Assembly: GCF_043290135.1 (NCBI RefSeq)
Contig: NC_134705.1
Coordinates: 59,266,771 to 59,330,770, forward strand
DNA length: 64,000 nucleotides
Reading direction: 5' to 3'
From: Rhipicephalus microplus
Taxonomy: Eukaryota; Arthropoda; Arachnida; Ixodida; Ixodidae
The translations under genes and the position numbers were made by a program. This document shows, one piece after another, positions 11,545-23,131 of the stretch. The notes under the pieces are model-generated. The model was not told where the DNA came from. It made no database searches and saw only the letters and a program-made list of their open reading frames with translations. Positions within the stretch are counted from its first letter, which is position 1; each line of letters opens with the position of its first letter.

Positions 11545-12895
11545 ATTCTTAGCACTCCTGGGCTGATAGCACCAGCCAATACCCCAACAGCATCATCACA
11601 CTTGTTTGCGAAACCCTCCTGCAGAAAGTAAAGTTAAAGGAAACAGGACCAAAAGAAAAAGAGAATGACCAATCACCTTTGCATGTCACATGGTACTACG
11701 TACATAAGGTGTCTCACAATTTTAGGAAAAGAGCCAGCAGATATGACATTGTTGTTTTCCACCCCTTGCAAGCTTTCAAAAGTGCATGTACTTACAGCAA
11801 CAGGAATAGTCAATCTTGCACCATTCGTCACTAGAATAGGTTTACTGAATGCCAATCTAATGTGTATGAGATACCGCTAACACGTGAAAAAGTAAACATA
11901 GGACAAACTGGGCAATGCTTCAATGATCAAGCAAGACAGCATGCTTCAAATGTTAAGAAGGGCTATAGTAGTCTCATGGCCGGACACCGTAAAGAATGCA
12001 AGTGTAGTCCTAGGTTTCATAAAACACGGTTTTTGAAAAAAAAGCAAGCAGAAAAATGAGAGATTTTAGAACTCTTTATCAGGAAGGCCAAGGATCAATG
12101 CATCAGTACACCTTCACTTATCTTTTCCGAAAAAGAGTATTCTTTTCTCGGTTAAAATTATTTTGTCATGGTCACACATGTGTTGTTGCAGATGAGCCCT
12201 GGTCTTGCGCTCAGTATAAAAACGCTCGTAGCACCTTCAATAAAATTCAGTTGACAGTGCTCTTTCCTGTCCTTTTTGCGATAAGATTTTTATTACAGAA
12301 AAGAATTTCATTTTCTTACAGTTTAGGTATAATGATGAGTTTTCATTGTATCACAACATGGAGCAAATTGCATCTCAATACGGACAAAAATCACGATTTT
12401 GTGAAATTCGTGATATTTTCTCGTATATTTCAGCAGCTTGAGAGGTATAAAGATATTTTTTCCTCAGAATATACCTTCTGTGGAGTAAGTATTCGCTGCT
12501 CAGATATTCATACAAAGTGCAATATTGCAATACAAAATGCAAACATAACACATTTTGGCTTTATTCTTGGAAGCGAATGTGGCAAAAAAATTGCACTATT
12601 ATTATTGAGCTTCAAAAACCTTACAGAAGCACATTTACTTAACAGGTAGACCGAATTTGCTTTAGAAAAAATAAGCGGTAGTTTTAAAACAAAATTTTCC
12701 ACAAACAGCACACAGACGGCATTATGCCAGGAAGTTATAAGCCAGCCACATGAACAAAACTTTTTTTCTCGCTGAAGTATTCTAGCAGTTCACCGTTTTC
12801 AACGCAGTAAGTCAGCACATTTTTTTTTTTTCAAATACAATTCAGATGGTCGCCAAAGTGGCTGGGACGTTTGGCATGGAATGGTCCAGCTATAT
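11545..12895 (+). mobile_element. Penelope-like element, right copy with GIY-YIG remnant
   Basis: The coding remnant spans about 11620-12100. It starts with a block typical of the RT/endonuclease linker (YVHKVSHNFRKRASRYDIVV). A GIY-YIG nuclease piece follows: VYEIPLTREKVNIGQTGQCF at about 11859-11920, DQARQHASNVK, then a C-H-C block (GHRKECKCSPRFHKTRF). Frames shift more than once. A TATAAAA at about 12214 and the GACAGTGCTCTTTCCTGTCC 3' end near 12280 are shared with the left copy. From 12650 to 12895 the sequence mirrors 10600-10810; about 360 bp between (12290-12650) have no partner on the left. Confidence 0.75.
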
Positions 12896-15032
12896 TTAAG
12901 CAAAATAACTTACACAAATAACAATATTTGTTCATCTACCATGACCACACTAGAAAAAGTTGTTCAGGCATTGTGACACTAAAATTTTCAGTGCCGTACT
13001 GCCTGAACAACTTCTTTGATAAACTCCAAACTCACGCCGAGAAAAAGCCGCTCAATCACGGTGGTTGTTAAAGGCCTTGTGGCCGTAGACAATATTGAAA
13101 ATTAAAAAAAATCAACTCATCAGTGCTGTCACTCCTTCCTTCTTCATCATTACTGACACGGAAGATTTTTCGGTTATCCATGTGGAGGTTCAGGAAGTAG
13201 GCTTGCTCTAGGCTGGGTCCAGGGTAGACTACGCAGGACGTCAGCGGCACCCTCTCATCCTGTAATAAGAGCAAATATGACTTCTCATAAAAAAATTTTC
13301 GTGCTGTTCTGGCAGCACCATATATAAAGAATGTGTAGTGTGTACCCTTCGAAATGGCGTGTAATTGACATTACACTGAACTCGAAGCATACAACCCATA
13401 CATTCCAATAATTTCGTATGATAAAGATAAGAGTTTTCAAGCATACAGCGAATTCCCGAAATGAGGTGAAGTGTAAGACTACAGCTCAAAAATGGCACTT
13501 ACGAAAGCCTGAACTCACTTAAGAATCAAATTCCTTCTAGGGTAGTGAGCCAGTGTGAAAAACAATTCTTAAAGTACAACGTTTAGAACATGCAGCATTA
13601 TTCAAAACGCACAAGAAACTTACCTTTTCATGTACAAACAGTGAAACATCTCTGCTTTCTCTTTTACATGAGAACAAATGATCTTGGGCGTGGCACTAGC
13701 GAAGAGGTCTACAAAAAAAAAGTAAAAGACTTACTTACTTAAATCACGCCTCTAACAATCTGAGGAATTGTTACAAGTCACCGATCAGTGCAATTCTGAC
13801 TGCCTCTATAAGGGCATCAAAAATGAACAATTTTCTCGTTCTTTCTACTCTCACAAGACGCTCCGTCGATGGAATCTAATCCAAATTTGACGCTGTGCTT
13901 CCTATTTGCCTGCTTTCTAGAACGTAGGGCTGCGAACATGTGTTTTGTGCACCTAATCTAGCACAGAAATTTGTCATCTATAATTCAATCATCTTATATA
14001 ATTCATTTTAATTTGATAAAAGATGTGATAGCTCGTCCAGTTTTTAAAGAGTTGCGGGCCTGCAATAGGCACTGCCTTGCACGTATGAAAGTACTTCTTT
14101 AAAAAAAAATTCAAAGCTTGCTTTCAGAAAAAGCGTCTGGCATATTTCGACAACCAAGCCCATCCTCTGATGGCAATCAGGGGCACGCTATTAGCGATTA
14201 TTGACTACGAGATTTACAAACGTAACCCGTGCCTAAATACTCAGTTAAACACAATCACGCAAGTAAGAGCGCTCGAACGACACCAACGCGCGCGGACGCC
14301 GACTACGTTGCAGCAGCCATGACTTATGCTAGAGCGACCGCACATAGCTCGAACAGTCACGTATACTCTCTCGATTCTGTTATAACGCCGAACATTATCG
14401 CAGATGAAAGCGAAGCACGAAAACAGCAAACAGAAACGAGGAAAAACAACGCACGGCGATGGCCACAACAACGCGAAGTCTGCTAGATCTTTCCCTGTTG
14501 CTGGTGGCACTTGTCCTAAATAGCTTAAAAGACCGAGGCGCACGTGCTGGGAGCATCGCGGCATATCAGCACCTCCAACTATACCGTCTTTAAGCAAAAA
14601 AAAAAAAAAAAGCCATTTCGTACAGTGCGCCTCTGTACATAATTTTTGCTTTTTCTTTCTTTTTTTACGTTTACACCTACAGAAGCACGTTGCACATTTG
14701 AGTATTAATAGAAATGTTATTACGATGTAGCCCAAAGCACATCTTAAAACAATATCAATCACTTTGTGCAGTGTAGAGACAATGTGCGATCAGCAACTAA
14801 TCCCGCCCTTGTAAAGTGATCACATCACTCACTGTATGAGTGATGCAGGCACTTACACAACATCGCGCATAGCGGTGTGAACTCGTTAAGTCCCACGTTT
14901 GATCGGGCATCTGCAACAGGCCCGCGAACGCATGCTGTTGTAAATGGCTGGCAGCCTACTTCGGCAGAGCTGATGCAGGCACCCAGCTAGCGCTGTATGA
15001 TTACTACCTACGAAAACAGTACACTCACCGTT
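12896..15032. other. Unassigned AT-rich to mixed DNA
   Basis: No supported gene. A short hairpin GTTGTTCAGGCA/TGCCTGAACAAC lies at about 12959-13017. A CpG-richer patch (14240-14480) contains open frames on both strands with no recognised domain, and poly-A/T runs follow at 14597-14612. Confidence 0.35.
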
Positions 15033-15158
15033 AACAGGCCCACGTTGTCCGTGTCCACCACTCCATGAATATTCCTTAATCCGAGCGTCACTTCGAACAG
15101 GCCCACGTTGTCCGTGTCCGCCACTCCATGAATATTCCTTAATCCGAGCGTCACTTCG
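15033..15158. repeat. 63-bp tandem duplication
   Basis: Two copies in direct tandem (15033-15095 and 15096-15158), beginning AACAGGCCCACGTTGTCCGT and ending CGAGCGTCACTTCG. They differ at a single visible position (CCACCACTC against CCGCCACTC), so the duplication is recent. Confidence 0.95.
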
Positions 15159-15159
15159 A

Positions 15160-15480
15160 ACATGGTGTCATGCGTGACCACCTTTGAATATGCGCCTGTT
15201 CGCTAGAACACACACAGCGACCAAGACCCCCGACCAACGCAACGCATTTGAAAGACTGATGAGACAGAAAGGGCAACACTGAGAGAGAGAAGGAGGAGGC
15301 ACTGGCGGCGGCGTGGCGGCGCCGCTGTCGACGCAGGTGTTCGGTGACGCAACTCTTCGCTTATCTACGCCGCCGTTGACGCTGGCCGGGTTGAGCGGGG
15401 GGGGGGGGGAGGAGCGGCAACCCGCCAAGACGGCGCCGAAAGGCAAACGCTATGGCGCATAAGGTGGACGGCCGTTCAAC
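15160..15480. other. CpG-rich patch
   Basis: GC-rich sequence with GAGAGAGAGAAGG, GGCGGCGGCGTGGCGGCGCCGC and a poly-G run at 15399-15410. It could be an old promoter or a GC-rich transposon piece. Open frames here are low-complexity proline-rich translations and are not called as genes. Confidence 0.3.
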
Positions 15481-16245
15481 GCGGAATGACTCCTTGTAAA
15501 CGGCCACTCTCCTTCCAGCCAGTCGCACAGCGACGCAGGCTATTTACCAGCCTCGGGTTCTTTGAGTATTTTGACGGAATGCGATTGCAGTGGGCGAAAA
15601 ATAGTGAAGCAAAACTTGCGCAAAACAAAGTGCACCATGGAATGACCAGAAACAATAATTATTTCGTCCTCGGTGGCATTAGCGGGAGAGCATCGCTACA
15701 CCTTATTCCAGAGAAATTTCTTTTTGCATTGTCTGTGTCCGGCGATTCCGCGTATGGTGCCGCAAACACTGAATGCGTAGTCGAAGCTGGAACAAATTAA
15801 TCCACTGTAGCGGATGTTTAGAAGGCTTGTCATGCACCACGAAACGTGCCGAGGTCGTTATAACAAACTTTTTGCTGACCACATGATCAGCACATAATTC
15901 CATATGGTTGCCCAATGAACTAGCTAAGCACCTGTAGCAAAGGCAGTGCACGTTCTTGTTAAACGTTGTTAATATAAACGATGGTTGTGCATAAGTGCAG
16001 TGACAGCTTTCCGTGCGAATTGGTCATAACCCACGTTTTCGAGCGTAGAAGCGCCTCAACGGAGCTAATCAGTTACCACAGCAAGTTCGTAAGCAATGAT
16101 GAGGCACGAAAATGTGCAGCTGTTTTCCATGTACTGAATAGTTAGTGTACAGTGCCTTGACCACCGCCATTTCTTAAGCCACCTCCCATATAGACTCCCA
16201 GTCTGAACAGGTGTGGGACCTTAAACACTAAGAAGCAGTGCCCCC

Positions 16246-16510
16246 CCCCCGCACACACACACGAAATTTGAGGGCGCACGGGCTGATGCACACGCATACT
16301 TATTCACAGGCGCACACACATACACGTATACACACATACGGCAACACACACACGCGACCGTAAACGCACGCATGCATGGGCGTACACATGTGCACAGGCA
16401 CGCTTAACACAAGCACGGACTCGCACATACACGCGCACGCACACATGCACGGGTGTACACACAATCGCGCTTACACGCGAACACATGCGCAGGCTCACGC
16501 ACACACACCC
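16246..16510. repeat. CA-rich low-complexity tract
   Basis: Irregular ACAC/CGCACGC/ACATAC repeats preceded by a poly-C run at 16241-16250. It gives an artificial cysteine/valine-rich open frame on the minus strand. Confidence 0.9.
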
Positions 16511-16714
16511 ATACTCGGGCGAACATTATGTTCCTGTGTATAATCCACAGCAAACATGTAGCTTATAACCAACGCTTAGGTGAGCTTTCGTAACGTGGAT
16601 TGCAGTTAATTGCCATTATAGATGAAACGCGATTTGCTTCTTCTGGCATTCTGCTGTATTCGGAGAGCACCTTCACACATTCTAAGTCTAGGCCGTCATT
16701 TAACGCAAGGTCCA

Positions 16715-16945
16715 CATATTCGTGCAGTAGCTACGCTGCTCGGCCGCCAATTCGAAGGTCGCGGGTTTGATTCCGGCCGTGGCAGTCGAATTCAGATGGA
16801 GGCGAAAAGGTAGAAGCCTGTGCACTGCGCGATATCAGCGCCCATTAAAGAACACCAAGTGGTCAAAATCTCTAGAGCTTTCCACTACGACGACCCTCAT
16901 AATCATATCAAGGTTTTTGAGACGTAAAATACCAAATAATATAAT
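16715..16945 (+). mobile_element. tRNA-derived tick SINE (diverged Ruka-like)
   Basis: A polymerase III B-box-like GGGTTTGATTCC lies at 16763-16774. The SINE body follows: GATGGAGGCGAAA at 16795-16807, then TTAAAGAACACC.AGTGGTCAAAAT, CCTCATAATCATAT and GAGACGTAAAATACC. It matches the same body blocks in the copies at 21.9, 38.2 and 43.0 kb with many substitutions, so it is an old copy. It lies just inside the right terminal array of the TIR element. Confidence 0.8.
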
Positions 16946-16984
16946 TATGTGTTCTTCTTATGCTGCATATTCCATCTGATGAAT

Positions 16985-17180
16985 CGTCACCTACACCCTT
17001 CTCAGGCCCAAAAGCACCCTTAGAGCCTATTTTAGGGTGCTATCGAGGCAAGCACCCAAACAAATGGGTGCTTTTTTTTCAATCGACCATTTATGGGTGT
17101 TAAAGGGTGTTGCAAAGGGTGCTTTCTCGTAAAAGCACCCTTTTTACACCCTTTTGGGTGTAAAAATTTTTACTGTGTAC
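16985..17180 (-). repeat. Right TIR and subterminal AGGGTG array
   Basis: Many CACCCT/AGGGTG motifs (for example TACACCCTTTTGGGTGTA at 17145-17162) run into AAAAATTTTTACTGTGTAC, the reverse complement of the left terminus. Confidence 0.8.
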
Positions 17181-20002
17181 CGACAGCAGTCAGTTTATTA
17201 TCACACTGAGCTTACTTTTGCTTTGCTGTAAACGGCTCGACAGCTGCAGTCGATTGCGTCGCGGGAGACCATGCACACGCTCATTTGTATAAGCAACATT
17301 TCAACTCCTTGTTTTTAAGACTGTAGTCCTAAATGCCTCAATAAATGTGAAAATTGGTCGTCAGCGGCGTCCGATGTCACTAGGAATGCAAGAGTCAGAC
17401 CTAGTATAAATGCAAAAAAAATTATCACTGGCGACGCAAAACAACAGCATCACGTGATGACGTCACTATGACGAAGTCATGACGTCCCATGACATCTTCA
17501 CTGGAGCAAAGATGGGCGATCATGGATGCCAGACAATAGCACGTTCGACACAGAAAGCTTTAGGAGGGACAAGAGAGGATCGATACGTTGAATGACGAGG
17601 AAAAAAAAAGGCTTTCAAGTTCGAGCCATCTTGAACGAATGCGTGAAGGACCTGAAAATTTTGTGCACGCATACCCCGCGCGCTTCGGCGCATACATTCC
17701 AAACATCTTGAGCATTGAGAGGATATATCAAGAGTGTCGGAAATTTCCTAATATTATGAATGGAGGAAGCAAGGGAATTTTGAACGGCTCGTTTCTTTGT
17801 TTGGCCAAGCCTTTACGAAACCCAGTAGATAATTAATTTGAAGTTCACAGCTTCAGTCTTTGCTAGGGGCAAGGTATCTTTCGTCCACTTTATTTTCTTC
17901 ACATCTGTACTACGACTATGACAATGCACTTAAAACAGCACCATAAAAGCTTCCTATAGCTTCCTTGTATTCCTTCTCTACTGGTTTTCACTAAGGTTAC
18001 GTTATTACTATGAAGAGATGCTTGGCTCGTACTGGGATCAAAAGGTCCGAACAGAGGTTGAGAGGCCTAAGAATAAAGCCGCAATCAAACGCACAATGCA
18101 CCGCTTAAATGAGCCATGTTAATAACATGGGGAAGGTGCGTCTCCGTGAAATTGCTTGCACTCATATTTTGTCTGTAAACCTGCATTTTCTCGCGCGCTG
18201 CTTTAGAAATTGGTTCACACTCCTCTGATAAGGATAATTACAAATAAAGTGAACTTCGCATACACCTTTACTTTTACATAGGCGCCACTCCAACTAATCC
18301 GCACAACTTTATGCGCGATAATGAGTCACTTATAAAAACGAATAAGACACACCTTAACCATAATCAAACGCAAAAATCTACAAATCGTTCTTCCTCAACC
18401 TTCAACATGTATGTGCTGTTCAGAGTGTGGCAAGTGAGTGCTCCGAACGTCATAGCACAAGAGGCGACAAAGTCGGCAACCTATGGACCACGGGCCGCAT
18501 GTAGCCTGCGAGTTAGTGTTATGTGGCCCTCAGCATGACCTCCTAACACCGCTCCTCCCCTTGTCACTTCCTGTCTGAAGGCCGAGGTGGCAATTTTGAC
18601 CTTAAACAGGCTTACAACTTGCAACCTATGTTTTTCAATTGCAACCATCAGACATTAATGCAAAAATCACCGCCATTGCTATGCCAAGTTGGTATACTAT
18701 ACTAAATACTCCGAATTGTTTTATCCCACACTCCCACCCCGGTTTGCCGTCCGTCCCCGCTGAGCTGTTTTCAAGTAAACTGGCCCACCACCGGAAACAT
18801 TTGGTGAAGCCTATCATATCACAATACATGTAACGGTGCACTTCCCCATTTCAAGCAAGGATGGGCGTAGTTGCCGTTTTGTCCATGTTAGTGTCAACCT
18901 CAAGTTGACTTCTTATAAAATTCGCGAAGTTCATAGACTCTTGCGCCGCCTAGCGGAATCAAGGAACGTCCTCTCGAGGATTATCAGTAAATAGACGCCC
19001 TCTTGTTCAGCTGTGCTAGCATCAGTGTTGCCGCGTTAGTAAGAAACTAACGCCAACCACTTTAGATGTTTCGTCCATGAGTGAACATACCGGACCCTCC
19101 CTAACGTGATAGATCTGGTTAGTTTTTGCGACACACGAAGTCGTCGTGAAGTTACGTGGCAGCTCGTGCGTTCGATTATAGCTCGCAGATTACGCCTATT
19201 AGCTTCGCAAGGTTTGCTGCACTCACGTTGGGAAGATAAATGTTATCTTTTCACCTTTGCAATTGAAACTCACATTGTTGTAGGAGCATATAGCATTCGT
19301 TAGTGATGTTGTAGTGCATGGATCCAATAACATTCATTGTACGCGAAACTATTACGCCAAACTATTACGCAAAATCTTGACCAACGCTGCGCCACTTCAT
19401 TTTTACGTTCTTTAATAGATGGCAGCACACCGCGAGCAATTCTCTTCTTGTTTGTTGCCAGATGAATTGTTCTCCGCCCCCAGAAAAACGTGGTGAGGGA
19501 CGCCGCGTTGGTGCAGTGCGTCGTGAGTGATGCGTTGTTGTTGCTATCGAAGTCATTCGACGGAGAAAAGTCTTCAATTTACTTTCAGCTGTGGTGTTGA
19601 AAAAAACCGTCTTGACGTCGAAGATTTTTCACTGGACGTACAACGTACCGAGAGTGTTAGCGACAATGAACGATCAGCTGCTAACTCACGAGCAGTGAGT
19701 CGCACTTCACGTTCCTTCGTGCATTCGTGTTTTTGAATTTTATTTCAAAAGTCTGTCCCTAGGCATAATAAGTTTTCGAAAATACACATAAAAGTTTTCT
19801 TCATGTATGAAGTCTAATAGAGAAGGGTAGTGTGGTCCACGAAGCCAGCGGTCAAAGTGGGGTGGTCGACCAAGCCTGAGACCTGTTGCACACAGGTGAC
19901 GGCTACGACTTAATTGTAGACCAGTGCAGGTCCACTGTAAGTGTGAGGCCGTTACATCTTGGATTGTGACGTCACAAAATGAGCATGATGTGCCATACGG
20001 GC
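17181..20002. other. Unassigned interval
   Basis: Mixed AT-rich DNA without a supported gene. The open frames at 17588-17836, 18311-18538 and 19527-19736 lack recognisable domains, splice context or conserved partners in the window. Confidence 0.35.
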
Positions 20003-20191
<189 letters not shown>

Positions 20192-20327
20192 CGCCGACGA
20201 CTTTTAGTTCTCGTGGCCGTTTCGACAATCGTATCGATAGCACACTTGGTATGGCATAAGAAGACTATGAAGAACATATTTGACTAGTGATACACTATAA
20301 GGCAAAAGGATGTGTGGTTCATCCTTT

Positions 20328-20645
20328 TTTGGGGACTAATGGGGCTGCCACAACCATTAACACCTTTAAGGACTAACAGCACCGGGTCTAACAGTTAGTC
20401 CCCTCAGATGAGCTCAAGGAACTAACAGTTAGTCCTCACATTTACACCTTTGTGAGTAACCATTAGTCCCACAATTCACCTCAAAGAACAAATATTTAGT
20501 CCTCACATTTGCACCTTATAGGGCAACTGTTAATCCCCACATTTAAACCTTACCGGGCAACCGTTAGCCCTCACAGTTGCACCTTGCCGGATGAACGATT
20601 GATCCACTCAAACTACTATCGGATGAACTTCTGTCCCCAGTTCAA
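20328..20645. repeat. TTAGTCC-motif tandem array, about 33-35 bp unit
   Basis: About eight diverged units run from GGGGACTAATGG through AGTTAGTCCTCACATTTACA, ACCATTAGTCCCACAATTCA, TTTAGTCCTCACATTTGCAC and CGTTAGCCCTCACAGTTGCA. The first units have the motif in both orientations (GGACTAA and TTAGTCC), resembling the subterminal array of a TIR element. Confidence 0.75.
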
Positions 20646-20915
20646 ATATTGTTTTTTGTTTATTTTCCGCCAGGCCTAATAATCTTTTTTCCTGTTATTT
20701 GCACGGTGAGCAACAAATTGCGCAGAAAAGAACACGCGGAAAAGTAGTTAGCCACCTATGTGTTACTGCTGTATGTGTTACACAGTCACGGCAACAACGA
20801 AAGACAAAACTGAGACATCGAAATCTTTTATTTTTCTACATTCACATGAAGTTTCTGCATTCTTTTAAGTGAATTCATGGTGAAGTGTACAAGTCCAGTG
20901 TCATTGTCAAATCTT

Positions 20916-21385
20916 GTTCACTCCTTGGGGAGCTCCTCCGACGGAAGCGATAGATGAAGGCATTGCAGACGCCAGCGCACGCAACCTTCTGCCTGTTGTG
21001 TTCCCACGGCTGCATGTACAATATTATAATAAAAATAGTTAGACACACGTGACAGAAGATGAAGATGCACGTATATGACATGTACGTGCACGTTAATATA
21101 AAAGCAAGCGTTAAAATATGACATACAAATAAGTTTGCCTTCACATCTCGCACAGTCCTTCTGAAGCTGCTCTGACGAAAGAAAAGGATAACAGGCATCG
21201 CAGACGCCAGCGCACTCAGTCTTCAGCACGGTGTGTGCCCACGGCTGCGCAATAAGTATGTAAAATAGTGAGTCACACGTGACAGAGGATGAATACAAAT
21301 GCATGTGAGAAATACGTGCAAGATGAAATGAAAACATACGTGAGGTATGACGTGCTAATAATTTCACCGTAATGTCACACATCGT
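20916..21385 (-). repeat. Diverged tandem duplication, about 230-bp unit
   Basis: Unit 1 (about 20916-21145) and unit 2 (about 21146-21385) share GCAGACGCCAGCGCAC, CCCACGGCTGC, GACACACGTGACAGA/GTCACACGTGACAGA and GATGAA blocks in the same order and spacing. On the minus strand each unit has a CAG followed by CCGTGGG and an open segment encoding a CAGVC motif. The segments were not called as exons because donors are weak and no family was identified. Confidence 0.75.
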
Positions 21386-21859
21386 CAACGACTCATTTCG
21401 ATCCCCGTAGCGCGACAGCTTAGGAGCGGCGTCCGCAGCCACAACTCCGCCAACCACCGTGCCGCTTACAAGTCGGGGAGTTCTAAGCGAGCGACGTCGT
21501 TCAGCTTGAGAAAGCGAACGTGAGACCAAACACGGCGCTGCACACAGAGTGTCTGCCGCCAGCGAACTTTGAACAGGAGAGCGAGCGTACGCTTGGCTGC
21601 CGCCACGACCAGCGCCGAGCTGGTTTGGAGCTAGCGCCGAAGAAATCGACGCTAATGCGGCCCTTTTCCACAAACTCGAGCGAGTGCCGTGCGCAAACGC
21701 GAGTCCACCGCCACGGCCAACGGACGACGCAGAGTTGCTTGCGACCAACCCACGGGAAAGCCACCTGTAATGGCGATCAATTATTAGTGAGTTCCGACGC
21801 TAGTGAAAGCCCCGCCAGCCCGTGCTGGTGTACTTGCAGTGCGCGACATACTACAACCA

Positions 21860-22102
21860 AGCTTGATTGATATGTGGGGTATAACGTCCCAAAACCACCA
21901 TATGATTATGAAAGACGCCGTAGTGGAGGACTCCGGAAATTTCGACCATCTGGGGTTCTTTAACGTGCACCCAAGTCTGTGCACATGGGCCTACAACATT
22001 TCCGCCTCCATCGGAAATGCAGCCGCCAAGGCCGGGATTCAATCCCGCGACCAGCGGGTCAGCAGTCGAGTACCTTAGTCACTAGACCACCGCGGCATGC
22101 TG
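21860..22102 (-). mobile_element. Ruka-like tick SINE with 11-bp target duplication
   Basis: Full-length copy. Reading the minus strand, it begins at the GCCGCGGTGGTCTAGTGAC head (near 22097), has a B-box-like GGGATTGAATCCCGG region, and ends ACGTTATACCCCACATATCA with an (ATCA)-type tail at 21860. The direct repeat CTACAACCAAG at 21849-21859 and 22103-22113 flanks it exactly, which proves retroposition. Confidence 0.95.
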
Positions 22103-22647
22103 CTACAACCAAGTTCTTTACGAAAACCCGCAACGTGTTTTCGATGACTCCCAACACAGTGACGAGGTCCCAGCCCAATATCGTCAGCCCGGCCGCCTGG
22201 AAGATGACGAAGGTATGTGACTGGTGCCAACATGATAATCATGAGATTCGATGACTACATGCCAAAGTCAAGGCGCCAGTACATTTCAATGTGACGCGGT
22301 GCGCGTGCTCGCCAGCGTTCTTTTTGTCGCGTCACGTCGGCATTGCCACGCCAGGCGCCGGTCATGCCATATACTCGCAGGCACGCGCTGCGCTGCGTTG
22401 CTTTGACGCATGCACGTTTCAGAGCGTCCAGCGTCCCTCCGTCACGAAAAGAGGGAGACGCAGTGTTGTCTGGGTAACGCATCGGCGCGAAATGCAGCAT
22501 GCCGCATTTTGCGGTGGTTACTGTCAGGCCGTGCCGACGGATGCTGGTCGCGCCAGGCGTCAGACTATAGAGTGCTCGCGTTTCGCTAACGTAGCGTCGC
22601 TGGGCCCAGCGTGCGCGCGCGTCAACGCTACATTGGAGTATATTGGG

Positions 22648-22890
22648 TCCTTCATGATGCGCTCACGGCCGGTTGGCTAGTTCCACATATACCAAATTTG
22701 GTGTTACGTGACGTCAATGAATGACGAAGTATAACACGCATGTCACGTAAGAACGTGTCAACATACCACGCTCATAGCGTGCTCGCGGCCGTTTTGCTAG
22801 CTCCACATATACGAAATTGGGTATCACGTGACTAAAATAGATGACGAAGGTAAAAGACACATCCAAACATCATAATCATGCCACGGAAGT
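22648..22890. repeat. Two-copy satellite-like unit, about 125 bp
   Basis: Copies start near 22654 (GCGCTCACGGCCGGTTGGCTAG) and 22778 (GCGTGCTCGCGGCCGTTTTGC). Both continue with CTCCACATATACNAAATTNGG, a CACGTGAC-type element and GATGACGAAG. This is likely a dispersed tick repeat. Confidence 0.7.
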
Positions 22891-23090
22891 CATGTACGGC
22901 ATAATTTACCTCCACCTCGTAACGTTGTGCTGATCTTAAAGTGACATATCAACATTTATTATTTGCGCTTCGCATATCATCGATTCCCACTGTACGTGGG
23001 ATCTGCCAATTTTTTTTCACGCTCGTAAGTCACCCCGATTGTATTTATTCTGTAATATCTTTCAGCGAGCTCAAAATAACAGCCTTTTTA

Positions 23091-23131
23091 ACGCATTGCA
23101 TGTAGCCATAATTGGGCCACATGCAATGCGT
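23091..23131. repeat. Perfect 13-bp hairpin
   Basis: ACGCATTGCATGT at 23091-23103 pairs with ACATGCAATGCGT at 23119-23131 across a 15-nt loop. Confidence 0.85.

Larger units (their letters stand above)
9432..17180. mobile_element. Putative 7.7-kb TIR element with AGGGTG-rich subterminal arrays
   Basis: The left end begins GTACACAGTAAAAATTTTTA at 9432; the right end closes with its reverse complement, finishing at 17180. Over 25 bp only one position differs (ACGCCC against ACACCC). Inside each end lies about 200-260 bp of dense AGGGTGY/RCACCCT motifs. TA (or the palindrome GTAC) flanks both ends, compatible with a target duplication. No transposase was recognised inside. The contents are a tandem array, a Penelope palindrome, GC-rich unique DNA, CA-rich sequence and a SINE. 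It is inferred to be one non-autonomous element with nested insertions; two unrelated solo ends remain possible. Confidence 0.55.

Noticed and set aside
12056..12649. 197-codon + frame
   Set aside because: It crosses the end of the Penelope copy into unrelated flank in the wrong frame for GIY-YIG.
14241..14762. 173-codon minus-strand frame
   Set aside because: Low-complexity lysine and phenylalanine runs from poly-A/T tracts, no domain, and a competing open frame on the opposite strand.
15168..15446. Proline-rich minus-strand protein
   Set aside because: Translation of a GGC/GGAGG-rich low-complexity patch; no start context or domain.
20918..21748. 276-codon minus-strand frame
   Set aside because: It runs through two tandem repeat units and a GC-rich patch with no domain; openness is explained by base composition. 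The cysteine-rich segment is kept only as a low-interest finding.
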